38,250 bases of DNA from Acidobacteriota bacterium (GTDB lineage: Bacteria > Acidobacteriota > Thermoanaerobaculia > Multivoradales > Multivoraceae): the NCBI GenBank assembly GCA_026708285.1, contig JAPOVF010000311.1:1-38250 (forward strand), in the 5' to 3' direction. Made by a program: the position numbers and the translations under genes. This document shows positions 32,164-38,250 of this stretch, one piece after another. The notes beneath the pieces are model-generated. The model searched no databases and was not told the origin of the DNA. It saw only the letters and a list, made by a program, of their open reading frames with translations. How positions within the stretch are numbered: position 1 is the first letter of the stretch; every line of letters begins with the position of its first letter.

Positions 32164-32186
32164 TCAGGTGTGGGGACGACACCTGA
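32164..32186. promoter_or_regulatory. Dyad TCAGGTGT-N7-ACACCTGA in divergent leader
   Basis: Perfect eight-base arms separated by GGGGACG, ending seven bases before the ATG at 32194. As RNA it would form a hairpin covering the ribosome-binding region; as DNA it is a candidate operator. The 32000-32193 interval separates divergent genes and also holds the direct repeats CGGTCAGG (32109, 32131 areas) and ACTTCAGG/AGCTTCAG. No gene was found in it. Confidence 0.4.
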
Positions 32187-32193
32187 CCGGGCT

Positions 32194-33936
32194 ATGCCGG
32201 TCATCCGGCTCTTGCAGCATCGGCAGTTGCCGATTGTGGTGGGGCTACTGGCTGCGGTCCTCCTGCTCCCCGCGCTCTGGGGCGGCTTCCAGCTCGACGA
32301 CCACCTCCAGCGGTTCCGGCTCCTGGGGCTCGGCGACCCGTCGATCCAACTCTTCGTCTTCTACGACGGCGATGTAGCGGCCAATCGAGCCCAGATGGAA
32401 GAGGGCACGCTGCCGTGGTGGACTGGCCCGGATCTGCGGCACGCCAACTTTCGCTACCTGAGTGTGCTTTCAATGCAGCTCGACTACCTGCTGTGGCCGA
32501 ACTCGCCGGCACTCATGCACCTGCACAGCCTGATGTGGCTGGGGCTCTGCGTGGGTGTTGCGGCGGCGCTCTACCGGCGTCTGTTCCGGCGGGAGGCTTC
32601 TCGCGCGATATGGGCGGCCGGCCTGGCGGCGCTTCTCTACGCACTGGACGACGCTCACTCGCTGCCCGCGGCGTACATCGCCAACCGGAACGCCCTCCTG
32701 GCCACGTGCTTCGGTCTCCTGTGCCTGGAGTGCCACGCGAGATGGCGGGACGACAGGTGGCGGGTCGGTGGCGTCCTGGCGCCTTTCTACCTTGCCCTCT
32801 CGCTGCTGTCCGCCGAACTCGGTGTCTCGACGCTCGCTCTTCTAGGTGCCTGGGTACTGGTCCTCGACCGCGGCTCGTGGCGGGAGCGGCTCCTGTCCCT
32901 GCTGCCGCATGCCGTCGTGGCGTTTGGCTGGTTCCTCGCCTACCGAATCGGTGGGTTCGGCGCGCAGGGGTCTGGTGTCTACGTCGATCCCCTCGGCGAT
33001 CCGGCGGGTTTTGTTTCCCTTCTCGCCGATCGGACCTCGGCGCTGATCCTGGGGCAGTGGACTCCCTTCCCCGCGGATTGGGCGTTTGTCATGGACTCCG
33101 GGACGAGTGCGGCGTGGGGCCTCCGGTTCGCGGCGCTGACCCTGGTCGTCGGTCTCGGCTGGCTCTTCTTCAAGGTCCTGCGTCGGAGCCCCCTTGCTCG
33201 CTTCTTCCTGCTCGGGGCCGTCCTCTCGCTGGTCCCGATCAGCGCGGTCGGTCCGCAGAACCGGCTTCTGTTCTTCGTCGGCTTCTGTTCGATGGGGCTT
33301 CTGGGCTGCCTTGCCGCTGGTCCTCTCGACGCGTCGCGGCGGCTGGCGTTCGGCGGGTTCCTGGTGTTCCATCTTCTGGTGGCGCCGGTGGCGGCCTACG
33401 TGTTCCTGGACGTCCAGAATCGGGCCGCAAGGCGGATGGAGGCCGCGTCGGAGAGCGTGCCGGACGATGTCGGGCTCGACCGGCACGACGTGATCCTGGT
33501 CAATCCGACGGACTCCGTGTACCTCACGGCCTCGATCTTCACCATGCGATGGGCGGATGGGCGTGCGGCGCCGCGCCGGCTCCGGGTGCTGTCGAACGGT
33601 TTGACCGATGTGCGGGTCGTGCGGGTCGGGGAGACGGAGCTTCTCGTCGAACCCGCGGCGGGTCTGTTTCCCGACCCCTTCAGCCGCTATCACCGGTCGA
33701 GGGAGACACCCTTCCGGATGGGGGACATGGTCGACTTGGGCGACTTTCAGGCCGAAGTCCTCGAAGTGGATCCGGAAGGCGCAGGACCGTCGTCGATTCG
33801 GTACGACTTCGCCGAGCCACTGGAGGCCGAGCGCTACCTGTGGATGGCTTGGAACGGAAGCCGCTACGAGGAGTGGGTGCCGCCAGACATCGGCCAGGAG
33901 GTCGTGTTGCGTTCGCTACCGGGTATCTTCGAGTGA
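32194..33936 (+). CDS. Polytopic membrane protein, glycosyltransferase-39-like topology
   Basis: A 580-residue protein with about nine or ten membrane spans in the first 430 residues, then a soluble C-terminal domain of about 150 residues ending in IGQEVVLRSLPGIFE. The first external loop begins FQLDDHLQRFRLLG; an acidic DD pair after helix 1 resembles the catalytic loop of PMT/ArnT-type (GT-C) sugar transferases, and AAYIANRNALLATCFG resembles their third-helix area. This is weak evidence and the protein may belong to an uncharacterised family. ATG 32194 is used because the track ORF before it has no signal; a clear ribosome site is missing and the dyad sits there. An AraC-type regulator begins 6 bases after the stop. 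Confidence 0.75.
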   Translation: MPVIRLLQHRQLPIVVGLLAAVLLLPALWGGFQLDDHLQRFRLLGLGDPSIQLFVFYDGDVAANRAQMEEGTLPWWTGPDLRHANFRYLSVLSMQLDYLLWPNSPALMHLHSLMWLGLCVGVAAALYRRLFRREASRAIWAAGLAALLYALDDAHSLPAAYIANRNALLATCFGLLCLECHARWRDDRWRVGGVLAPFYLALSLLSAELGVSTLALLGAWVLVLDRGSWRERLLSLLPHAVVAFGWFLAYRIGGFGAQGSGVYVDPLGDPAGFVSLLADRTSALILGQWTPFPADWAFVMDSGTSAAWGLRFAALTLVVGLGWLFFKVLRRSPLARFFLLGAVLSLVPISAVGPQNRLLFFVGFCSMGLLGCLAAGPLDASRRLAFGGFLVFHLLVAPVAAYVFLDVQNRAARRMEAASESVPDDVGLDRHDVILVNPTDSVYLTASIFTMRWADGRAAPRRLRVLSNGLTDVRVVRVGETELLVEPAAGLFPDPFSRYHRSRETPFRMGDMVDLGDFQAEVLEVDPEGAGPSSIRYDFAEPLEAERYLWMAWNGSRYEEWVPPDIGQEVVLRSLPGIFE

Positions 33937-33942
33937 CTCAGG

Positions 33943-34755
33943 ATGAGAGCCTCGACGGACAGCCGACACCGCCTCTTCGTGCAGGCGGCGATCGACTACA
34001 TCGCGGATCATCTCGCCGAGGCGGTGCGGCTAGAGGACCTGGCCCGCCACATCGGGCTGTCCCCGGCGTATCTGCAGCGACTCTTCGTTGCGCAGGTGGG
34101 GGAGTCGCCGGCCCGTTACGCGCGGCGCCTGCGGCTCGAGCGGGCCGCATGGCTTTTGCGCCGACCGGGAGCGACCGTCACGGAGGTAGCGCTCGAAACG
34201 GGCTACGAAGCGCCGGAAGCGTTTACTCGTGCCTTCCGCGCACGGTTCCGAGTCTCACCCAGCGAGTACCGCCAGGGCTTGAGGGCGCGGGTACGCGAGA
34301 GCACCGAGGCCTTCGAGGTCGTGCGACGGCCACCCTCCCGGGTTGCCTGCGTGCGCGTCGTGGGGCACTACGACGAAGCGGACGATGCCTACGACCATCT
34401 CCGGCACTGGGCTGAGCCGCTTGGCCTTCTCGAGCGCGGGAACTTCCTGGGCATCTACTGGGACGATCAAACGATCACCGATCCTGAGAACACGCGGTGG
34501 GACGCGGCGATCAAAGTGCCGGACGACCTGGGGCGTGTGGTCGGCCCGGGCATCCAGGAGCGCCATCTACCCGGCGGCGCCTACGCCGTGGTGCGCCACC
34601 GCGGCCCGGCCTCGGTGCGTGAGACTTATGAGGCCCACTTTCGCGACTGGTTTCCCCGGCACGGCTGGAAGCCGGATACCCGACCGATGATCGTCGAGTT
34701 CAACCGCGCGGGAGACTGGTCGGAGGCGTCGCTCTACGTTGCCGTGACCCGGTAG
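33943..34755 (+). CDS. AraC-type regulator with GyrI-like effector domain
   Basis: A 270-residue transcription factor. Residues of about 8-110 carry the two helix-turn-helix units of AraC/XylS (LEDLARHIGLSPAYLQRLF and VTEVALETGYEAPEAFTRAF, then FRVSPSEYRQG). Residues of about 118-270 are a GyrI-like small-molecule domain (VACVRVVGHYDEADDAYDHL, GIYWDDQTITDPE, YAVVRHRGPASVRETYEAHF). This order is like Rob and SbmC-type regulators that sense amphipathic drugs or metabolites. It starts 6 bases after the membrane protein gene, so the two are likely co-transcribed and the membrane gene may be a target. The ribosome site (CTCAGG) is very close to the ATG. It ends 23 bases from the convergent protease-like gene. 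Confidence 0.93.
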   Translation: MRASTDSRHRLFVQAAIDYIADHLAEAVRLEDLARHIGLSPAYLQRLFVAQVGESPARYARRLRLERAAWLLRRPGATVTEVALETGYEAPEAFTRAFRARFRVSPSEYRQGLRARVRESTEAFEVVRRPPSRVACVRVVGHYDEADDAYDHLRHWAEPLGLLERGNFLGIYWDDQTITDPENTRWDAAIKVPDDLGRVVGPGIQERHLPGGAYAVVRHRGPASVRETYEAHFRDWFPRHGWKPDTRPMIVEFNRAGDWSEASLYVAVTR

Positions 34756-34778
34756 GCGTTGTTCGCAACTTGGGGGTT

Positions 34779-36197
34779 CTACGAGCCCTCACCGGGGAAG
34801 TAGTACTTCATCCCGTCGAAGTCGATCGTCCACGACCCCTTGGGCCAGAGGTACTGGTGCGAGATCAGGACATCCGCCATGAAGCCGAATCGCCAGAAGA
34901 AGCCACTTTCTACGAAGACGTTGCCGAGCGCCTGGGCCGGTCCGCTGGGGAGGCCGTCGAGGCCGTGTGACTCGATCGGGGACCAGTAGTAAGGCGTTCC
35001 CTCGATCTCGGTCTTTTCGAGTTCGAGGAACTCGACGGTCTCCTCGACGATGACGAGCGGCATGCTCGCGGCCAGGCCGGAATCCAGGAAGTAGTTCATT
35101 CCCGGGTGGCCGTTCAGGCTGCCCTTGGCGAACATGAGGTGGGTGCTCGTCATGTAGAAGGGCGCTTCGACGGGCGGCGTGTCGCCGAAGGTCTCCATCA
35201 CTTCGGCAAGAGCTTCGTCGCTTCGCTCGCGGAAGGTGATGCGCCGGTTGTCGTAGTCGACCGTCGTCAGGAACTGCCTGAGGATCTGCGTGGTCAGCAC
35301 GCCGTCGGAGGTCTGGCCGAGGGCCTTCCAGGTCGCGCCGATGACCGGTACGTTCAAGAGCGTCACGTCGCCCATCGTGACGGTCGCGGCGACGCCTAGC
35401 GGTTCCTCGACCGTCTCGCCCCCTGTGTAGGCGTAGCGGGCTTCGCGGTTGGCGAGGGTCGGAAGGCCGATGCGCTCGTAGATGCCCTTGTCGAGATAGA
35501 GACGGTCGCCGCCGGTGTCGAGGATCAGGTTGACCGCTTCGCCGTTGACCTCGAGGCTCACGAGGGGCAGGGCGCCTGGCTGCGTGATGTCGTTCGTCAT
35601 CGGCAGGTGGGCGATTCGCTCGTCACCGGTCCATTCGATGCCGTAGGGCTCGCCGTCGAAGGCCTTCATGAAGGTGAGCAGGCTGGCCGCACCTTCCCCT
35701 TCGGCGGGCGCTGGAAGTTCCCGGGCCTTTGCGAAGTCGTTCGTCTGGTAGTGGGCCAGCGTCAGTCCGCGGAGGGCCTGGGCATGGAGGTCCGAGCCGT
35801 CGTCGGCGACTTCGAGAAGCGGTTCGTACAACCTCACGGCCCGTTCGTAGTCACCCATCAGGTATGCCGTCCTGGCCGCGAGCCGCAGGTCGCCCGCGTG
35901 GCACGTCGCTGCTGTGCCCAAAGGTGCGATGATGTCGTCGGCTTCCCAGATGTCGCCCAGCTTGAAGAGGACCTCGGCGTAGGCGCGGCGGGCTTCGTCG
36001 TTGTCGGGTTCGACCTCGAAAGCCTGGCGCCGTGCTTCCAGGGCCGCTTCGACGTCGCCCCGGAGCCTCGGGTTCCACTCCTCCGCTTCGGTGCCTGTCA
36101 GCTCGCCGCAGGGAGCGGAGTCGCCGCGACAACTCCAGGTGGTCAACCCGGTGGCCAACGCGACCAGCGTGACGACGAGCGGCGCAACGTTCCTCAT
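34779..36197 (-). CDS. TPR plus bilobal retropepsin-like aspartic protease protein
   Basis: A 472-residue exported protein with a signal peptide ending at a Cys (LATGLTTWSC, poor lipobox). Residues of about 40-170 form TPR-like helices (EARRQAFEVEPDNDEARRAYAEVLFKLGD, AYLMGDYERAVRLYEPLLE). Then come two aspartic-protease-like lobes. The first has LILDTGGDRLYLD with Asp227, and GVLTTQILRQFLTTVDYDNRRITF. The second has NYFLDSGLAASMP with Asp372, and ends with SWTIDFDGMKYYF. Two D[TS]G loops in one chain mimic a full pepsin-like active site built from two retropepsin-like halves. Activity is not proved. The periplasmic target is unknown. GGAG lies ten bases before ATG 36197. It is divergent from the PH-domain gene. 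Confidence 0.85.
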   Translation of the reverse strand: MRNVAPLVVTLVALATGLTTWSCRGDSAPCGELTGTEAEEWNPRLRGDVEAALEARRQAFEVEPDNDEARRAYAEVLFKLGDIWEADDIIAPLGTAATCHAGDLRLAARTAYLMGDYERAVRLYEPLLEVADDGSDLHAQALRGLTLAHYQTNDFAKARELPAPAEGEGAASLLTFMKAFDGEPYGIEWTGDERIAHLPMTNDITQPGALPLVSLEVNGEAVNLILDTGGDRLYLDKGIYERIGLPTLANREARYAYTGGETVEEPLGVAATVTMGDVTLLNVPVIGATWKALGQTSDGVLTTQILRQFLTTVDYDNRRITFRERSDEALAEVMETFGDTPPVEAPFYMTSTHLMFAKGSLNGHPGMNYFLDSGLAASMPLVIVEETVEFLELEKTEIEGTPYYWSPIESHGLDGLPSGPAQALGNVFVESGFFWRFGFMADVLISHQYLWPKGSWTIDFDGMKYYFPGEGS

Positions 36198-36221
36198 GAG
36201 CTACATTCTCCGGGTCGGTTT

Positions 36222-36248
36222 CGTCCCAACTCTACGAACCGTCCCAAC
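36222..36248. promoter_or_regulatory. CGTCCCAAC direct repeat in a divergent promoter region
   Basis: Two exact nine-base copies, at 36222-36230 and 36240-36248, start 18 bases apart in the 65-bp interval between divergent genes at 36197 and 36263. The spacing is under two helical turns. It could be a paired regulator site or chance. Confidence 0.25.
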
Positions 36249-36262
36249 CAGGGGAGCCGCTC

Positions 36263-36862
36263 ATGACCGACGTCGCCATAGCCGATCCGGAGTTGCACAC
36301 GGGCGAGGAGCCGATCCTCCGCGAGGCGACCTTCAACCCGAAGGTGCGCACCTACTGGTTGCTGGCGGGCGCGCTGGTGTTGACCGTCAGCATCGTCGGG
36401 ATTCCCCTTCTCATCTTCTGGTTCCCCATCGGCTACGCCCTGACGGGCCTTTACCTGGAGCGTCTTCGCTGCGTGCTGACCGAGAAGAACCTCCACGTCG
36501 CGAGGGGCGTGCTGGTGCGGCAGGAGAAGACGGTTCCGCTCGACAAGATCACGGACCTGGCGATGTCCCACGGGCCGATCATGAGATCTCTCGGCCTGCG
36601 CGGCCTGTCGGTGGAGACGGCCGGCCACTCCGGTGAGGGCCGCCTGATCAAGCTGGTCGGCATCGAGGGGACGGAGGAGTTCCGGGCGGCCGTATTGGCG
36701 CAGCGCGAGCGGGTCGGAGGACCGGGCGGGGGATCATCCGCACCGTCGGCAGCCGCGGCCGCCGAGGGCGAGGCGAGCGTGGAATCGGCGAAGCTGCTGA
36801 GCGAAATCAGGGACTCGCTGCTGCGAATCGAGAAGCGGTTGGACGACGGCGGCGGAGGATAG
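36263..36862 (+). CDS. Bacterial PH-domain (bPH2/YdbS-like) membrane protein
   Basis: A 199-residue protein. Two close hydrophobic segments (TYWLLAGALVLTVSIVGIPLLIFWFPIGYALTGLYL, about residues 31-65) are followed by a bPH2 domain (RCVLTEKNLHVARGVLVRQEKTVPLDKITDLAM, SLGLRGLSVETAG, IKLVGI). The tail is Gly/Ala/Ser-rich and then forms an amphipathic helix (AKLLSEIRDSLLRIEKRL) that may oligomerise. Such proteins sit in the inner membrane with the PH fold in the cytoplasm; their role is mostly unknown. AGGGGAG before ATG 36263 fits a ribosome site. No functional link to the neighbours is evident. Confidence 0.9.
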   Translation: MTDVAIADPELHTGEEPILREATFNPKVRTYWLLAGALVLTVSIVGIPLLIFWFPIGYALTGLYLERLRCVLTEKNLHVARGVLVRQEKTVPLDKITDLAMSHGPIMRSLGLRGLSVETAGHSGEGRLIKLVGIEGTEEFRAAVLAQRERVGGPGGGSSAPSAAAAAEGEASVESAKLLSEIRDSLLRIEKRLDDGGGG

Positions 36863-36916
36863 GGTGCCGCGACCGGCGGGAGGCCGGTGAACAGCCCACG
36901 ATCCCCGGAGCCAGCC

Positions 36917-37930
36917 ATGACCGAGAACCGCCAGATCATCATCGACTCCCTGCCGACGGACCGGCTCGAGCCCGGCAACTATGCACTCCGGACCGTCGAG
37001 GCGCCGGTGCCGGGCGACGGAGAGGTGCTGTGCCGCACGCTCGCGATCACGATCGGAGCAGGCCAGCGGGCGGGTCTTCAGGGCAGTGCGAGTTACGCCG
37101 GGGCGCCGCGTGCCGGCATCGTGATGAGCGGCACTGCGGTAGCCCGCGTCGACGCGTCGAACGACGACGCGGTTCCGGCCGGTTCGCTTGTCGTCTGCCC
37201 GGCCGGTTGGCAGGACTACTCGATCCACGCGGCGGCGAAAGTGCGCGTCGTGGATGAAGGCGACGGCGGCGGCGATCCGGCCCACCATCTCGGCGTCTAC
37301 GGCACGAACGGATTGACGGCGTACTTCGGGCTTTTCGACGTCGGCGGTCCGAAGGAAGGTCAGACCGTCCTCGTCTCGGCGGCCGCCGGCTCGGTCGGCC
37401 ACCTGGTCGGCCAGATGGCGAAGATCGCCGGCTGCCGCGTGGTCGGCGTGGCCGGCGGCGAGGCGAAGTGCCGTCTGCTCACCGAGGAGCTCGGCTTCGA
37501 CGCCGCCGTCGACTACAAGAGCCCGAGCTTCCGGAGCGACTTCAAGGAGGCGACGCCCGATCGCATCGACATCTACTTCGACAACACCGGCGGCGAGGTC
37601 CTCGGCAGCGCGCTGCGGCGGATGAAGGTCGGCGGCCGCATCGTCTGCTGCGGCGTCGTCTCCCAGTACGACACGTCGAAGCCGGCGCCGGGGCCGTTCG
37701 GCGTCCCGGGCCTCCTGATCAACTTCCGCGTCCGCATGGAGGGCTTCCTCGTCTTCGACTACGCGAAGCGCTATCCCGAGGCCTGGACCCGGATGCGCGA
37801 GTGGGTCGAGGCCGGCAAACTGGTCCCGAAGCAGGATGTCTTCGAAGGTCTGGAGAGAGCGCCGGAGGCGTTCGTCGATCTGCTGGCCGGGGGCAACGTG
37901 GGCACGCGGATCGTGCGCGTCGCGTCGTAA
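36917..37930 (+). CDS. NADPH-dependent MDR-family reductase (CurA/leukotriene B4 dehydrogenase-like)
   Basis: A 337-residue zinc-independent medium-chain reductase. Signs are LEPGNYALRTVEAPVPGDGEVLCRT at the N-terminus, GYVxY-like region VYGTNGLTAYFGLFDVGG, the nucleotide motif VLVSAAAGSVGHLVGQMAK, DYKSPSFRSDFKEATPDRIDIYFDNTGGE, and GRIVCCGVVSQYD. The catalytic-zinc Cys/His ligands are absent, as expected for this branch, which reduces alkenals, alkenones or 15-oxo-prostaglandin-like double bonds with NADPH in the cytoplasm. ATG 36917 is preferred, with CGGAG seven bases upstream; GTG 36887 lies in a small hairpin. The lipoprotein dipeptidase gene starts 17 bases after the stop, so the two may be co-transcribed. 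Confidence 0.93.
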   Translation: MTENRQIIIDSLPTDRLEPGNYALRTVEAPVPGDGEVLCRTLAITIGAGQRAGLQGSASYAGAPRAGIVMSGTAVARVDASNDDAVPAGSLVVCPAGWQDYSIHAAAKVRVVDEGDGGGDPAHHLGVYGTNGLTAYFGLFDVGGPKEGQTVLVSAAAGSVGHLVGQMAKIAGCRVVGVAGGEAKCRLLTEELGFDAAVDYKSPSFRSDFKEATPDRIDIYFDNTGGEVLGSALRRMKVGGRIVCCGVVSQYDTSKPAPGPFGVPGLLINFRVRMEGFLVFDYAKRYPEAWTRMREWVEAGKLVPKQDVFEGLERAPEAFVDLLAGGNVGTRIVRVAS

Positions 37931-37947
37931 TGGGAGGGAGGAGAACC

Positions 37948-38250
37948 ATGGATCGAAGAGCACTCCTGACCGTCGCGCTCGTCGGTGCTCTGGCGCTCGG
38001 GTGCGCCGCCGGTCCTCCAGGTGAGAACGGTCTGGACGCCGACCCATCGCCCGAGGCGCTTCTCGAACAGGCTCGCGCCATTCATGAGCGCGTACTGGTC
38101 CTCGACGCCCACGCGGACACCGAGCTTCCGGACGCGCCGTCCCCCTACGTTGGCGACGACGGACTGTCTCAGGTCGACCCGGCCAAGCTGCACGAGGGCG
38201 GCGTCGACGCGGTCGTCATGTCCGTCGCGGTCGGTTCGGGACCGCGCACG
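37948..38250 (+). CDS. Membrane dipeptidase (peptidase M19), 5' part, cut by window end
   Basis: This ORF is open at the window edge and is absent from the ORF track. GGGAGGGAGGAG precedes ATG 37948. The visible 101 residues start MDRRALLTVALVGALALGC, a signal peptide ending in a lipobox-like ALGC. Then come RAIHERVLVLDAHADTEL, the classic M19 start with the metal-binding HxD, and LHEGGVDAVVMSVAVGSG, the usual next strand. M19 enzymes split dipeptides (often with D-residues) using two zinc ions. As a lipoprotein it would act in the periplasm. The second half, with the remaining His ligands, is not in the window. Confidence 0.88.
   Translation, partial: MDRRALLTVALVGALALGCAAGPPGENGLDADPSPEALLEQARAIHERVLVLDAHADTELPDAPSPYVGDDGLSQVDPAKLHEGGVDAVVMSVAVGSGPRT

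Noticed and set aside
32415-34415. 666-aa plus-strand ORF
   Set aside because: Out-of-frame across two real genes (membrane protein and AraC regulator); Arg/Gly/Pro-rich with no domain.
36872-36888. ACCGGC-GGGAG-GCCGGT hairpin before the MDR reductase
   Set aside because: Only six-base arms in very GC-rich DNA; no U-tract and no conserved context, so function cannot be supported.
1-38250. Mobile elements, CRISPR arrays and structural RNA genes
   Set aside because: No transposase, integrase, phage gene, spaced repeat array or tRNA-like cloverleaf was recognised on either strand; small RNAs cannot be excluded by eye.

Overview
This is a high-GC, gene-dense bacterial chromosome segment with 22 protein genes that I can support. 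No gap between genes exceeds 300 bases, and I saw no tRNA, rRNA, CRISPR array, transposase or integrase. The gene content suggests an Acidobacteriota-like heterotroph, or a related lineage of the Gemmatimonadota/PVC kind, with a secretion-rich lifestyle. Pointers are an Oar-type TonB receptor with a carboxypeptidase-regulatory domain, secreted PQQ dehydrogenases beside DUF6152, DUF1592/DUF1552 pairs, a PVC-type heme-binding dehydrogenase, and many TPR or lipobox proteins. The phylum call is an inference from gene content only.

Layout. (1) 0-4.3 kb: a group II PLP amino-acid decarboxylase (-) lies divergent to two overlapping (+) genes. The first is a free-standing 6-TM half-protein. The second is a paralogous 6-TM domain fused to a spermidine-synthase-like methyltransferase fold. 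(2) 4.3-7.1 kb: a TonB-dependent receptor (-), divergent across a 230-bp region holding two perfect dyads from (3) 7.3-13.3 kb, a three-gene (+) operon joined by ATGA overlaps: PQQ dehydrogenase, DUF1592-type multi-domain protein with two CxxCH motifs, and Tat-type DUF1552 protein. A block of three GC-rich hairpins ends it. (4) 22.8-13.4 kb (-): a six-gene, mostly overlapping operon. In order of transcription it holds two related secreted proteins of an unnamed family, DUF6152, a PQQ dehydrogenase, a lipoprotein sulfatase, and a PQQ dehydrogenase fused to a third copy of the unnamed family domain. (5) 25.4-23.0 kb (-): an SLC13-type permease with four RCK_C-like modules, flanked by a perfect 24-bp direct repeat. 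(6) 32.0-25.4 kb (-): a DUF6807 plus PVC-type heme dehydrogenase fusion, a Gfo/Idh/MocA oxidoreductase and an MFS transporter, which look like a catabolic unit. (7) 32.2-38.25 kb: a polytopic membrane protein with an AraC/GyrI regulator 6 nt downstream, a TPR plus bilobal aspartic-protease-like protein (-), a bacterial PH-domain protein, an MDR reductase, and the start of an M19 dipeptidase cut by the window edge.

How it may fit together (inference). Regions 2-4 look like one outer-membrane and periplasmic oxidation system. The receptor would import an oligomeric or hydrophobic substrate. The sulfatase would remove sulfate. Three PQQ dehydrogenases would oxidise alcohol or sugar groups, and the CxxCH protein could accept electrons. 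The small 'PDLxGxW...GRWEGDTLVV...ACHEGNY' family, present twice alone and once fused to a PQQ enzyme, is the best candidate here for an undescribed functional partner of PQQ dehydrogenases. All three PQQ enzymes keep the Asp and Lys at the 27-residue spacing known from E. coli glucose dehydrogenase (Asp466/Lys493).
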